Assembly (NCBI GenBank): GCA_964503045.1
Contig: CAZCZI010000001.1
Span: 62,001 to 126,000, forward strand
DNA length: 64,000 bases
Direction: 5' to 3'
From: CAYZJR01 sp964503045
GTDB lineage: Bacteria; Cyanobacteriota; Vampirovibrionia; Obscuribacterales; Obscuribacteraceae
Under the pieces are notes generated by a model. It did not search any database. It saw only the letters and a list, made by a program, of their open reading frames with translations, and was not told where the DNA came from. Positions within the stretch are counted from its first letter, which is position 1. Each line of letters begins with the position of its first letter. The translations under genes were made by a program, and so were the position numbers. Below are positions 15,372 to 22,375 of the stretch, in pieces.

Positions 15372-18323
15372 GTGGTGCTTAAAAGTTTTGCAAGACTGGT
15401 TAGAGATAGTCACCCTACTTTCTCTTTATTTGGAAGGCTTTTGATCTCTGCTTGTGTGTATTTTTGGTGTGCGACAGCAGCCTACTGTACGCCACCCGCA
15501 CCTCCTGTAATTACGCCCACCACAGGTGTGTATGCCAATGTCTCGACAACAGTAACGATCACTGCTGCTGGTGGCACGACGATTCGATATACGACAAGTG
15601 GGGTCGATCCGACAATAAGCACCGGTACTGTCTATTCATCAGCGTTCACGATGCCAGCTTACCCATACGTCATTGTGAAAGCAATTGCCATTTCTGGCGT
15701 GGACGTTTCAACGGTTGCAAGTTCTTACATCTACTTAAACCCAGACGCCATGAACATCCCACGCACAGACCTAAAACTGTGGTTGATGCCAGGATATGGG
15801 ATGCTCACAACAAGCAACGCACTCTCGAAATGGATAGATTTTTCGAATAGCACCAACGATTGCGTTCAGAGCAACTCTTCAAACAGACCAGGGTTGCAAG
15901 CGAATGCTCTTAATGGCTACTACAGCGCCACATTCAACGGGACCTCCAGCTACCTCGACATGACCACGGGGCTAGCTAACCTAACAACTGGTTGCACGAT
16001 CTTCGCTGTGTGCAAGCCTCAAAGTACAGGAGCAGGAACAATCGCGGTCAGTGGTAACACTGGACCTTCAAACATGGTGAGCTTCGAAACGAATAACACC
16101 CAATCAAAAATCCAAGCCTACAATGGAACGACCGCGAGCTCATTGACCTCAGCATCAAGCTCGTTAGTGGTCGGAAACTACCAACTTCTAGAAGCTGTCC
16201 ACAACGGCTCCGGTACAGGAACTCTCTATGTGAATGGAGTAAATGTAAATGCCACAACCTATTCTCGCTCTTTGAGTGCGGGCGCAACCGAAACCGTTAC
16301 TCTTGGAACGAGCACTGGGCTCACCCAAGCTTCCTTCAATAACACGAATGCGCTCACTAAACTCTTCTCCGGTGGAGCAGCAAGATTCGAAGGCTCGACA
16401 AACAAAGCAGTCAAATCTGCCTCGATTGCAACTTCTGTTTTAACGAGCAAGAAGACGGAAACCCTTTATTCATCTTCAACGGCTTCCGCGAACACAACTG
16501 CTCCAACCGTCACTTTGACCAATGGAATCAACACCAACGGGACTCAAACGGTAACGGTGGGCGGCACGGTAACCGCAGGGAACGTGGTTTATGTCACAAC
16601 AACAAATTCTGCTCTTCCTGGAGGTTCGAAGACTGATTCCTACACAGTTGCAACCGGAAACACAATCAACAACATTGCGACCAACCTTGCTTCTGCGATT
16701 AGCTCAGACACCGATCTGCAAAAGATCGGGGTCTCTGCATCGGCAGCCTCAGCAGTTATCACAATCACTTCCGCTGCAACGACTTTCTCCAGCTCCCTTT
16801 CCGGTGGAGCGACAGAAACCGTAACCTATGGAACGAACGTGAACGGAAACGTTGCTGTATCTCTAGGGGGCAAGGCTACAACCGGAGATACGGTTTCTTT
16901 GATCGTGACAAACTCTGCATTGTCTGGAGGCTCGGAGACCATAGGCTACACGGTCGCTTCTGGAAATACTCTTGCAGATGTGGCTGCTGGGCTTGTATCG
17001 GCGTGGAATTCGAATACTGAATTACAATCTTTAGGGCTGACTGCTTCCAACTCTGCCGCTGCTCAATTGGCTTGGTCTCAGAGCTTCAGTGGAAATGGAC
17101 AACTTGCAGCAGGAATGAATACCGCAGCGATCTCTGCTGTAGATGGCGGAAGCAACACCAAAACGAATCTGATGCAGGTCTCTGCAAATGCGCCTAGCAC
17201 TGTGTCTTTGACTTTCGATGCGAACGGAAATATGACAAGCGATGGAGTAAATTCATTCTCTTGGGATGCCGAGGATAGACTAATCAAAGTAACCTACCCT
17301 GGCTCGAATAACTTCTCTAGCTTTGTCTACGACCCGCTTTCGCGGAACGTGAAGATTGTGGAAACCGTGTCCGGATCGGTCACGAGCACGAGACAATTTA
17401 TCTTGTCCGGGAACGACAAGCGTGAAGAACGAGACGCCACAGGCAATCTAACAAGAAAGGTTTTTGAAGCCGGAGAGGTCATCTCTGGCAGCGGATACTT
17501 CTATACTGGCGACCATATAGGCTCGATTCGCGAGATGACTGATGGGAGTGGTGTGATTCAGGCACAGTACTCCTTTGATCCGTATGGTCAGACATCAAAG
17601 AATCAAGGAAGTCTTGATTCAGATACTCTATTTGCTGGGTACTATTCACATCTGCGTAGCGGATTGTTGTGCACACACTCAAGAGCATACAACCCTAATC
17701 TTGCGCGCTTCATATCTCGTGATTCTATTGAGGAAACTGGTGGGACTAATTTGTACGATTATGTCTCAAATGCTCCAATCTCCAGGCGCGATCCGATGGG
17801 GACTGCATGGTATTCGCTTTCCGAATTTGCGAAAAAGATCAAGGCCGATCCATCTGCGCTGACGAACGGATGCAGAGATGTTGTTAATCACTTTGTCGAG
17901 CTCCCGTCCGGCGGCTTTCCCGAGTATGCTCGGATGACAATTTGCTGGCTGGGACAAGAGGAAGCTCTCGTATCGGCACAGAAGCGATCATGCAACGGAT
18001 GTGGAGATCCTGTTGTATGGGGCAAACAAGGCTTTGGTATTGGGATGACAGGCGCTCCGACCGGAGGCTTTGATCCCACCAAGTTTGATCCGTTCTTCCA
18101 CGGCGGCGGGTTGGGCGCTGCGTACAACTACATTGCATATGTTCCCGTTCTTCCGTCAGGAGAGAAGGGAGGCTTTGTTGGAATGGAGTGGGGAACTGGA
18201 AACGGAAAAGTTCCTCCAAGGGGATACATCAATATCAACGAAAGTCATCCGACTGTACCTAGATGGAATGGAAAACTTATGAACACAGAAATGTGGTGCA
18301 GTAGCTGCGTCAAGAAGCAGTAA
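15372..18323 (+). CDS. RHS-core surface protein with chitobiase-C, LamG-like and tandem repeat domains and a unique C-terminus
   Basis: About 983 residues. GTG 15372 is chosen because AGGGGAGGT ends 7 bases upstream and the resulting N-terminus (LFGRLLISACVYFWC) is a signal peptide. Order: chitobiase/hexosaminidase C-terminal-like beta domain (about 40-120, TPTTGVYANVSTTVTI), LamG/concanavalin-like domain (130-290, WLMPGYGML, SATFNGTSSYLDM), two tandem copies of a roughly 95-residue Thr/Gly-rich module (about 378-570), then an RHS-repeat-associated core (about 612-810, YFYTGDHIGSIREM, YDPYG-like SFDPYGQ, RFISRDSI, NLYDYVSNAP-RDPMG). After the DPMG hallmark come about 173 residues unlike the rest, with Cys pairs SCNGCG and WCSSC. 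In RHS polymorphic toxins that position holds the variable toxin; no known toxin motif is recognised here. Confidence 0.8.
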   Translation: MVLKSFARLVRDSHPTFSLFGRLLISACVYFWCATAAYCTPPAPPVITPTTGVYANVSTTVTITAAGGTTIRYTTSGVDPTISTGTVYSSAFTMPAYPYVIVKAIAISGVDVSTVASSYIYLNPDAMNIPRTDLKLWLMPGYGMLTTSNALSKWIDFSNSTNDCVQSNSSNRPGLQANALNGYYSATFNGTSSYLDMTTGLANLTTGCTIFAVCKPQSTGAGTIAVSGNTGPSNMVSFETNNTQSKIQAYNGTTASSLTSASSSLVVGNYQLLEAVHNGSGTGTLYVNGVNVNATTYSRSLSAGATETVTLGTSTGLTQASFNNTNALTKLFSGGAARFEGSTNKAVKSASIATSVLTSKKTETLYSSSTASANTTAPTVTLTNGINTNGTQTVTVGGTVTAGNVVYVTTTNSALPGGSKTDSYTVATGNTINNIATNLASAISSDTDLQKIGVSASAASAVITITSAATTFSSSLSGGATETVTYGTNVNGNVAVSLGGKATTGDTVSLIVTNSALSGGSETIGYTVASGNTLADVAAGLVSAWNSNTELQSLGLTASNSAAAQLAWSQSFSGNGQLAAGMNTAAISAVDGGSNTKTNLMQVSANAPSTVSLTFDANGNMTSDGVNSFSWDAEDRLIKVTYPGSNNFSSFVYDPLSRNVKIVETVSGSVTSTRQFILSGNDKREERDATGNLTRKVFEAGEVISGSGYFYTGDHIGSIREMTDGSGVIQAQYSFDPYGQTSKNQGSLDSDTLFAGYYSHLRSGLLCTHSRAYNPNLARFISRDSIEETGGTNLYDYVSNAPISRRDPMGTAWYSLSEFAKKIKADPSALTNGCRDVVNHFVELPSGGFPEYARMTICWLGQEEALVSAQKRSCNGCGDPVVWGKQGFGIGMTGAPTGGFDPTKFDPFFHGGGLGAAYNYIAYVPVLPSGEKGGFVGMEWGTGNGKVPPRGYININESHPTVPRWNGKLMNTEMWCSSCVKKQ

Positions 18324-18378
18324 GCATCTATTGTAATCAGTTCAGAGTTACCGGGTGAAAAATGAGGTGAAAAAGACA

Positions 18379-18933
18379 ATGAGGCTCGTCTATTCGAAAA
18401 TAAATGTCGTCGCAACTGTGAGTCTCATTCTGGCTGGATGCGGAAGTATCGAAATCTCAAGCGATGAAAGTATTGTCATAGCTCGGGAGGAGGTGAAACA
18501 AGGGGAGAAGTTTGGTGCGACCTCCCTTTACACGATTCGCCAGAAAGACATTAAGGACAAAGGAATGGTCACTTGCCGCCCATTGACCAAACAATCAGAT
18601 ATCGTAGGAAAAACAGCGGCCTTCACTGTCTACCCAGGACAAACTATCTCTGAACTAGATCTAGGTAGGACACCAAGTCACGGAGAAGTGAGAGGGGTTT
18701 TTGCGGTTCGAGAAATACCAGTCAACACAGTAATCACTTCGGATTTGGTTTGCTGCAAGTGGGCCCAGTATGGCAAAGGCATTCCAGATGGACCGCAGCC
18801 TGAAATCACACAAGTAATTGGACGGACCTCACGCTCCCTCATTCCAAAATACTCTAATATCACAGAAAGTGAACTCAAGTCGGTTGACAGAAAATTCGAC
18901 GCGCGACGAAATCTTCACACAACCGGTAATTAA
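18379..18933 (+). CDS. SAF-domain-like lipoprotein
   Basis: A 184-residue putative lipoprotein: signal sequence with lipobox LAGC (Cys21). ATG 18379 has GAGGTG 8 bases upstream; the in-frame GTG at 18355 does not. The mature part has two SAF-like segments, the second clearest: VFAVREIPVNTVITSDLV and later VIGRTSRSLIPKYSNITESEL. SAF domains occur in CpaB pilus assembly and FlgA proteins and bind glycans or assemble appendages. It follows the RHS gene by 55 bases. By position it could be the immunity partner of an RHS toxin, but its family argues for an envelope assembly role; both are inference. Confidence 0.6.
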   Translation: MRLVYSKINVVATVSLILAGCGSIEISSDESIVIAREEVKQGEKFGATSLYTIRQKDIKDKGMVTCRPLTKQSDIVGKTAAFTVYPGQTISELDLGRTPSHGEVRGVFAVREIPVNTVITSDLVCCKWAQYGKGIPDGPQPEITQVIGRTSRSLIPKYSNITESELKSVDRKFDARRNLHTTGN

Positions 18934-19237
18934 GCCGACGAATTCATTTTCCATTCCTCGGTCTGAAGCGTAGAATCGGATCTGGAGCCGCATAACTTTT
19001 GGCTCCCGAATATCAACCGTTTTGAAAGCGGTTCGGTTTCGTGCATCCAAGATTCTGCGGAAGTCTGAGTATGACTGGAACACAGCGATTTCCCGTTTCA
19101 AAAACAGATTCGCGAAATTCGTTTTTGCGCCGACCAGGTGCAGAATTTTTTCCAGCCGCAGACTCGGATCGACTTATCGCAGACTTGCGCCGACTTGGAC
19201 ACCGCCGACTTGCCGACTTTTCTAAGGAGAATTCCCT
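18934..19237. other. 304-base stretch before the integrase remnant
   Basis: No gene supported. It has a small hairpin (AACCG / CGGTT near 19016-19034) and, at 19182-19220, a loose tandem of the word CCGACTT (three to four copies) just before the integrase ribosome site AAGGAG. No tRNA or matching attachment repeat was found. Confidence 0.4.
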
Positions 19238-19698
19238 ATGCCTAAGCTGACACTGCGTTTTGTGCAATCTCTGGATTCCCGCCCTGAAAAAGGAAAAGTA
19301 ATTTACTTCCGCGATGACGAGCTTCAAGGGTTTGGGCTCATGGTGCGGGAGAAGAGCATATCTTACTTTGCCGAGAAACGAATTAATGGCAAAAGCAGGC
19401 GAGTAACGATTGGTAAGCATCCGTTATGGAGCCCTGAGTCTGCTAGAAAGGAAGCGATGAAGATTTTAGGGATGCTCTCTTCCGGGATCGATCCGGTCAA
19501 AACGAGGGATATCAGGAAAACGATTGAAATTACTCTATCTCAGGCATTTGAGGAGTACATGTCTCCAAAGAATTCCGGCGCAATACGATCTTGTCTTTCA
19601 ACCGCGTCATGATTCAAAATCTTGGAGATTGGCAAAGAAAACTGGTGACGTCGATAACGCCTTGTCCAACTGTGACTAGCTCAAAAATATCGCTTTAA
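19238..19698 (+). pseudogene. Tyrosine-recombinase integrase remnant, frameshifted and truncated
   Basis: Starts after a good AAGGAG site with an Arm-type (DUF4102) DNA-binding domain: LTLRFVQSL, GFGLMVREKSISYFAEKR, RVTIGKHPLWSPESARKEA and LGMLSSGIDP. The frame stops at 19612. In the second frame from about 19582 the protein continues as a typical core-binding start (LSFNRVMIQNLGDWQRKLV-TSITP), so a frameshift lies near 19575-19590. The second frame ends at 19698, and no catalytic Arg-His-Arg-Tyr domain follows. It is a dead fragment of a P4-like integrase, the relic of an integrated element; its end overlaps the 3' end of the opposite-strand gene. Confidence 0.75.
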
Positions 19699-20155
19699 GC
19701 GATAATCCGATCTTTATTACTGTCAGTGCGATGCCCTGCGTACGCAACCTTCGCGAGTCCATACACGAGCCCGCGGAAAGTTGATTTGGCTTCAACACGC
19801 CTCTTTCTTCCAGCCAGTTGATAAATCTCGTCCCGTCTTCAAAGGCGCACTCAGGCGCACTTGGGTATTGCTTGAAGTATTCGCAAATGTGGATGCGCAC
19901 CCCAACTTCACCCAGTTGGTGCTCAAGCTCTGGGTGACATCGCTCAATCGCTCTGCGTCGCTTTGCAGCAAGCGAATTTGCCTGAGCAGCTACTTGCTCT
20001 GCGTCCACCTCGCAAGGCGCCTCCTGGAGCAACAGAAGTGCCTGTATTAGCTTTTCTTGATGCCTGGCAAGCTCATCACGCAGCTCTTCCATCTCATCAC
20101 CGTAAAAGACCGGCAGATTGTTATCAAAGACTTCTTTGATGTCCACGTTACACAC
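19676..20155 (-). CDS. Helical partner protein downstream of the MNIO enzyme, unknown family
   Basis: A 160-residue soluble, helix-rich protein. GTG 20155 is preferred: AAGGTG lies 6 bases upstream and the gene then overlaps the end of the MNIO gene by 8 bases, implying coupling; longer frames into the MNIO gene are not needed. Visible are charged helices (EMEELRDELARHQEK, AAKRRRAIERCHPELEHQL) and a compact C-terminal part (YPSAPECAFEDGTRFINWLEE). MNIO operons usually carry a second protein that delivers the substrate (DUF2063 or others). I do not see DUF2063 motifs, but position and size suit that job. The last 20 residues may be altered by the adjacent integrase relic. Confidence 0.6.
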   Translation of the reverse strand: MCNVDIKEVFDNNLPVFYGDEMEELRDELARHQEKLIQALLLLQEAPCEVDAEQVAAQANSLAAKRRRAIERCHPELEHQLGEVGVRIHICEYFKQYPSAPECAFEDGTRFINWLEERGVLKPNQLSAGSCMDSRRLRTQGIALTVIKIGLSLKAIFLS

Positions 20156-21074
20156 TGAGATCACCTTCTTTTCTAGTAGCAGCTTTGATTGCGTCCAACT
20201 CGGCATATACAACATCCTGCTGTGGGAATCTGTCATCTCGCTCAAGCATCACCCGCGGTGGTTGATGCATTTTGCAGAGGTCGCTCAGCAGACCCAAAAC
20301 GCCTTGGGGTACCTCATGCGCATGCGTGTCGTGATACAGCTTTCCTTTGAGCGTGCCGCCCGCCACGTGCACGTATGCCAATCTTTCCAGCGGTATGTTA
20401 TTTAGAAATTCCTCTGCATCAAATGAATGGTTCAAAGAATTGGCATAGAGGTTCGCAACATCCAAAAGCAGCATGGAGTCAGTCTCTTCCAATATCCGAG
20501 TGATAAACTCGGCTTCGCTCATTTCTGAGTTGTTCCAATTACAAAGATATGCGATGTTTTCCAAAACCAGTGGAACATCAAGAACATCCTTAGCTCTCAA
20601 TACGTTTTCGACCACTACTTTTAGCGCTCGTTCAGTTCTTTCAACAGGCAACAGGTGCCCTGATTCAAGTCCGCCGGCTCTTACAAATGCAATGTGATCG
20701 CTTACAAAGGGTGCCTCGACAGCCTTGGCTAAATCGTTGAGTTTTCTCAATCGTTTCTCGCCTGGAGGTTGGGCACCGCCCAACGAAAGCGAGATTGCAT
20801 GCGGAATGACCTCGAGTCCCTTTTCCTTCAGCCAAACAAGGGGCTCGGGCAACTTCTTCATGAACATGACGTTTTCTGCAACCACTTCAACAAACCCCAA
20901 ATCTTTTCGTCGATCGATCGCCAGCGAAAGCTCGGGTCGCCAACCGATTCCAAGTTGGGGACGGCTCGCTTTGGGAGGCAAATGGAGCTTGTCGTCAGCG
21001 GTCGACTCGAAATTGGTGAAACTGAGATGCATCTCTGATTCGTTCATCTCTAACTTCATTTCTGTAGTCAACAT
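20148..21074 (-). CDS. DUF692/UPF0276 multinuclear non-heme iron oxygenase (MNIO)
   Basis: A 308-residue TIM-barrel protein of the DUF692 family (MbnB, TglH), which uses two or three irons and O2 to modify cysteines of ribosomal peptides, for example to oxazolone-thioamide or by removing the beta-carbon. The metal-site motifs are present in order: GIGWRPEL (42-49), FVEVVAEN (61-68), PHAISLSLGG with His92, SDHIAF with His127, LENIAYL with Glu172, LLLDVANLYANSLNH (Asp205, Asn208, His216), YVHVAGG with His236, DTHAHEVP (Asp249, His251, His253) and LERD with Glu278. It has a roughly 38-residue N-terminal extension before the barrel. It sits between a membrane protein with a Cys-rich tail and a helical partner. 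Confidence 0.9.
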   Translation of the reverse strand: MLTTEMKLEMNESEMHLSFTNFESTADDKLHLPPKASRPQLGIGWRPELSLAIDRRKDLGFVEVVAENVMFMKKLPEPLVWLKEKGLEVIPHAISLSLGGAQPPGEKRLRKLNDLAKAVEAPFVSDHIAFVRAGGLESGHLLPVERTERALKVVVENVLRAKDVLDVPLVLENIAYLCNWNNSEMSEAEFITRILEETDSMLLLDVANLYANSLNHSFDAEEFLNNIPLERLAYVHVAGGTLKGKLYHDTHAHEVPQGVLGLLSDLCKMHQPPRVMLERDDRFPQQDVVYAELDAIKAATRKEGDLSV

Positions 21075-21146
21075 TGCCTTTTCTCTCTCGTTTTTTCTTC
21101 AATTTACTTAGGTTGATTTCTTCGCTGTTCCAAAATCGTTACTAGC

Positions 21147-22040
21147 CTAGCCACCGCAACCGCCACCGCAGCCGCCGCAACCACCGCCACATCCGCCCCC
21201 ACCACCACTTGCGCATGAAGCACTGCCGCATCCAGATCCGCAACCGCTACATTTGCCCGTTGGTGACATCGCCGCTCTCGCTTGCACGAACGGGTTGAGC
21301 ACTCCTAATGCAACTCCACCGAAAAGTCCGTAGGCAAGCGCCATATCGGCAGACGATAGACTTGAAGGATGCGATTGCAGGTTGTAATAGAGAGTTCTGC
21401 AATCATCCTTGATTGTCTTAAGAACTTCGTCGCCACGACTGGTGCGTCTGTTGCCTTTGCGCAGGAAGAAGCAAGCCACTCCGAACGACAGAATGATCAA
21501 GAAGAACAGGAAGACAACTGGTTTGTGCTCGCTGGCGCCGTGAATCATCTTCGGTACGCCGATTGTGATCGGCAGAAGCATGACGATTAGAAACGGTATC
21601 CATCGCGAGTAGGCATAGCGAGTGTCATTGGCTAGGAGATTATACTTCTTCAGTTTGTCTTCTACTTCTGCAAATTGAAATTCCACCGCTTTGTAGATCT
21701 TGTCGAGAGTTTCCGTCTTGCGTTTTACCTCGGTCACAATCGCCTGTTCAATTGCGGTGAGTTGCCTCAAATCGCCTTGAACATTGCATTCAACTGTTCT
21801 TGTTACCGTGCCCACACTAATAATGTTCTTGTGGCTGAGTGTGGCAACTGCCGCAAGAAATGCTCGCTTTGGGCCTTCGGCCAGGCAAGCGATGTCGTAC
21901 GAGTCGAAGGTCGCTTGCTCGATCGGTTCTCCATCAGAGACGGACAAACAAACTGACCTTGCTGCCATTCCGGCACACACCGCCAGCGCTAAAAAGATGA
22001 TGTACCAGAATAAGAATTCAGGTCCAAAAAAGTTGATCAT
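21147..22040 (-). CDS. TIGR04222-like membrane protein with Cys/Gly-rich C-terminal tail (candidate MNIO substrate)
   Basis: About 297 residues. ATG 22040 follows a perfect GGAGG at 6 bases; an upstream in-frame ATG at 22064 lacks one. Order: transmembrane helix (about 4-26), cytoplasmic domain with DIACLAEGPKRAFLAAVATL as in TIGR04222 proteins, two further helices (about 147-190), another hydrophobic segment near 236-255, and a tail of about 34 residues with eight Cys in a Gly/Ser background (CSGCGSGCGSASC, then C separated by Gly runs). I recall TIGR04222 proteins occurring beside DUF692 enzymes. The tail looks like a core peptide fused to a membrane anchor. It is first in the operon, 72 bases before the MNIO gene. 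Confidence 0.75.
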   Translation of the reverse strand: MINFFGPEFLFWYIIFLALAVCAGMAARSVCLSVSDGEPIEQATFDSYDIACLAEGPKRAFLAAVATLSHKNIISVGTVTRTVECNVQGDLRQLTAIEQAIVTEVKRKTETLDKIYKAVEFQFAEVEDKLKKYNLLANDTRYAYSRWIPFLIVMLLPITIGVPKMIHGASEHKPVVFLFFLIILSFGVACFFLRKGNRRTSRGDEVLKTIKDDCRTLYYNLQSHPSSLSSADMALAYGLFGGVALGVLNPFVQARAAMSPTGKCSGCGSGCGSASCASGGGGGCGGGCGGCGGGCGG

Positions 22041-22135
22041 AAAAATCCTCCAGTGCGGGAGCACTTGTTCCGTTTAGTGCAGCGCAACTTCCTTAACTAT
22101 TGATTGCTTCGATTTGAGCTTGAACTTATAAACGC

Positions 22136-22161
22136 AGAAGCCGCTGTCGACAGCGGCTTCT
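22136..22161. terminator. Perfect 11-bp palindrome between two minus-strand operons
   Basis: AGAAGCCGCTG and its complement flank the loop TCGA (22147-22150). A GC-rich stem between the phosphorylase operon and the MNIO operon is best explained as a transcription terminator, though only a short T-run follows on the plus strand and none on the minus strand. Confidence 0.5.
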
Positions 22162-22171
22162 TTCATACTCT

Positions 22172-22291
22172 TTACGGCAAGTTTTCGATCTGTCTACTTT
22201 GACTACTCGGTCGCGTCGTCGATTGCCTTGTACTTTTCATTGACACATTCTCGTCGGAGTTCGTTTTCACTTTTCTTTCTTCCTTTTTCAT
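22172..22291 (-). CDS. Candidate 39-aa small basic/polar protein
   Basis: Short frame starting ATG at 22291 with AGGATAGGGG just upstream and ending TAA at 22172, right before the palindrome. The product is Lys/Arg/Ser/Thr/Gln-rich (starts MKKEERKVKTNSDENV) with no hydrophobic segment. It lies 84 bases after the phosphorylase stop on the same strand. Unrecognised; it may be chance, since its composition is low in complexity. Confidence 0.25.
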   Translation of the reverse strand: MKKEERKVKTNSDENVSMKSTRQSTTRPSSQSRQIENLP

Positions 22292-22375
22292 ACCCCTATC
22301 CTAGAACAATTGGGTTTAAGGAGTGGTAAAGAAATTGTGTCGGAGATGTGATGAAAAGCAGCGCAAAGAGAATTC

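Noticed and set aside
18934..19237. Attachment site of the integrase
   Set aside because: No tRNA and no matching direct repeat at the other side of the island could be found by eye.
21147..21260. CRISPR or simple-repeat array
   Set aside because: The repetitive bases are in-frame Gly and Cys codons of the membrane protein; no spacers of constant length.
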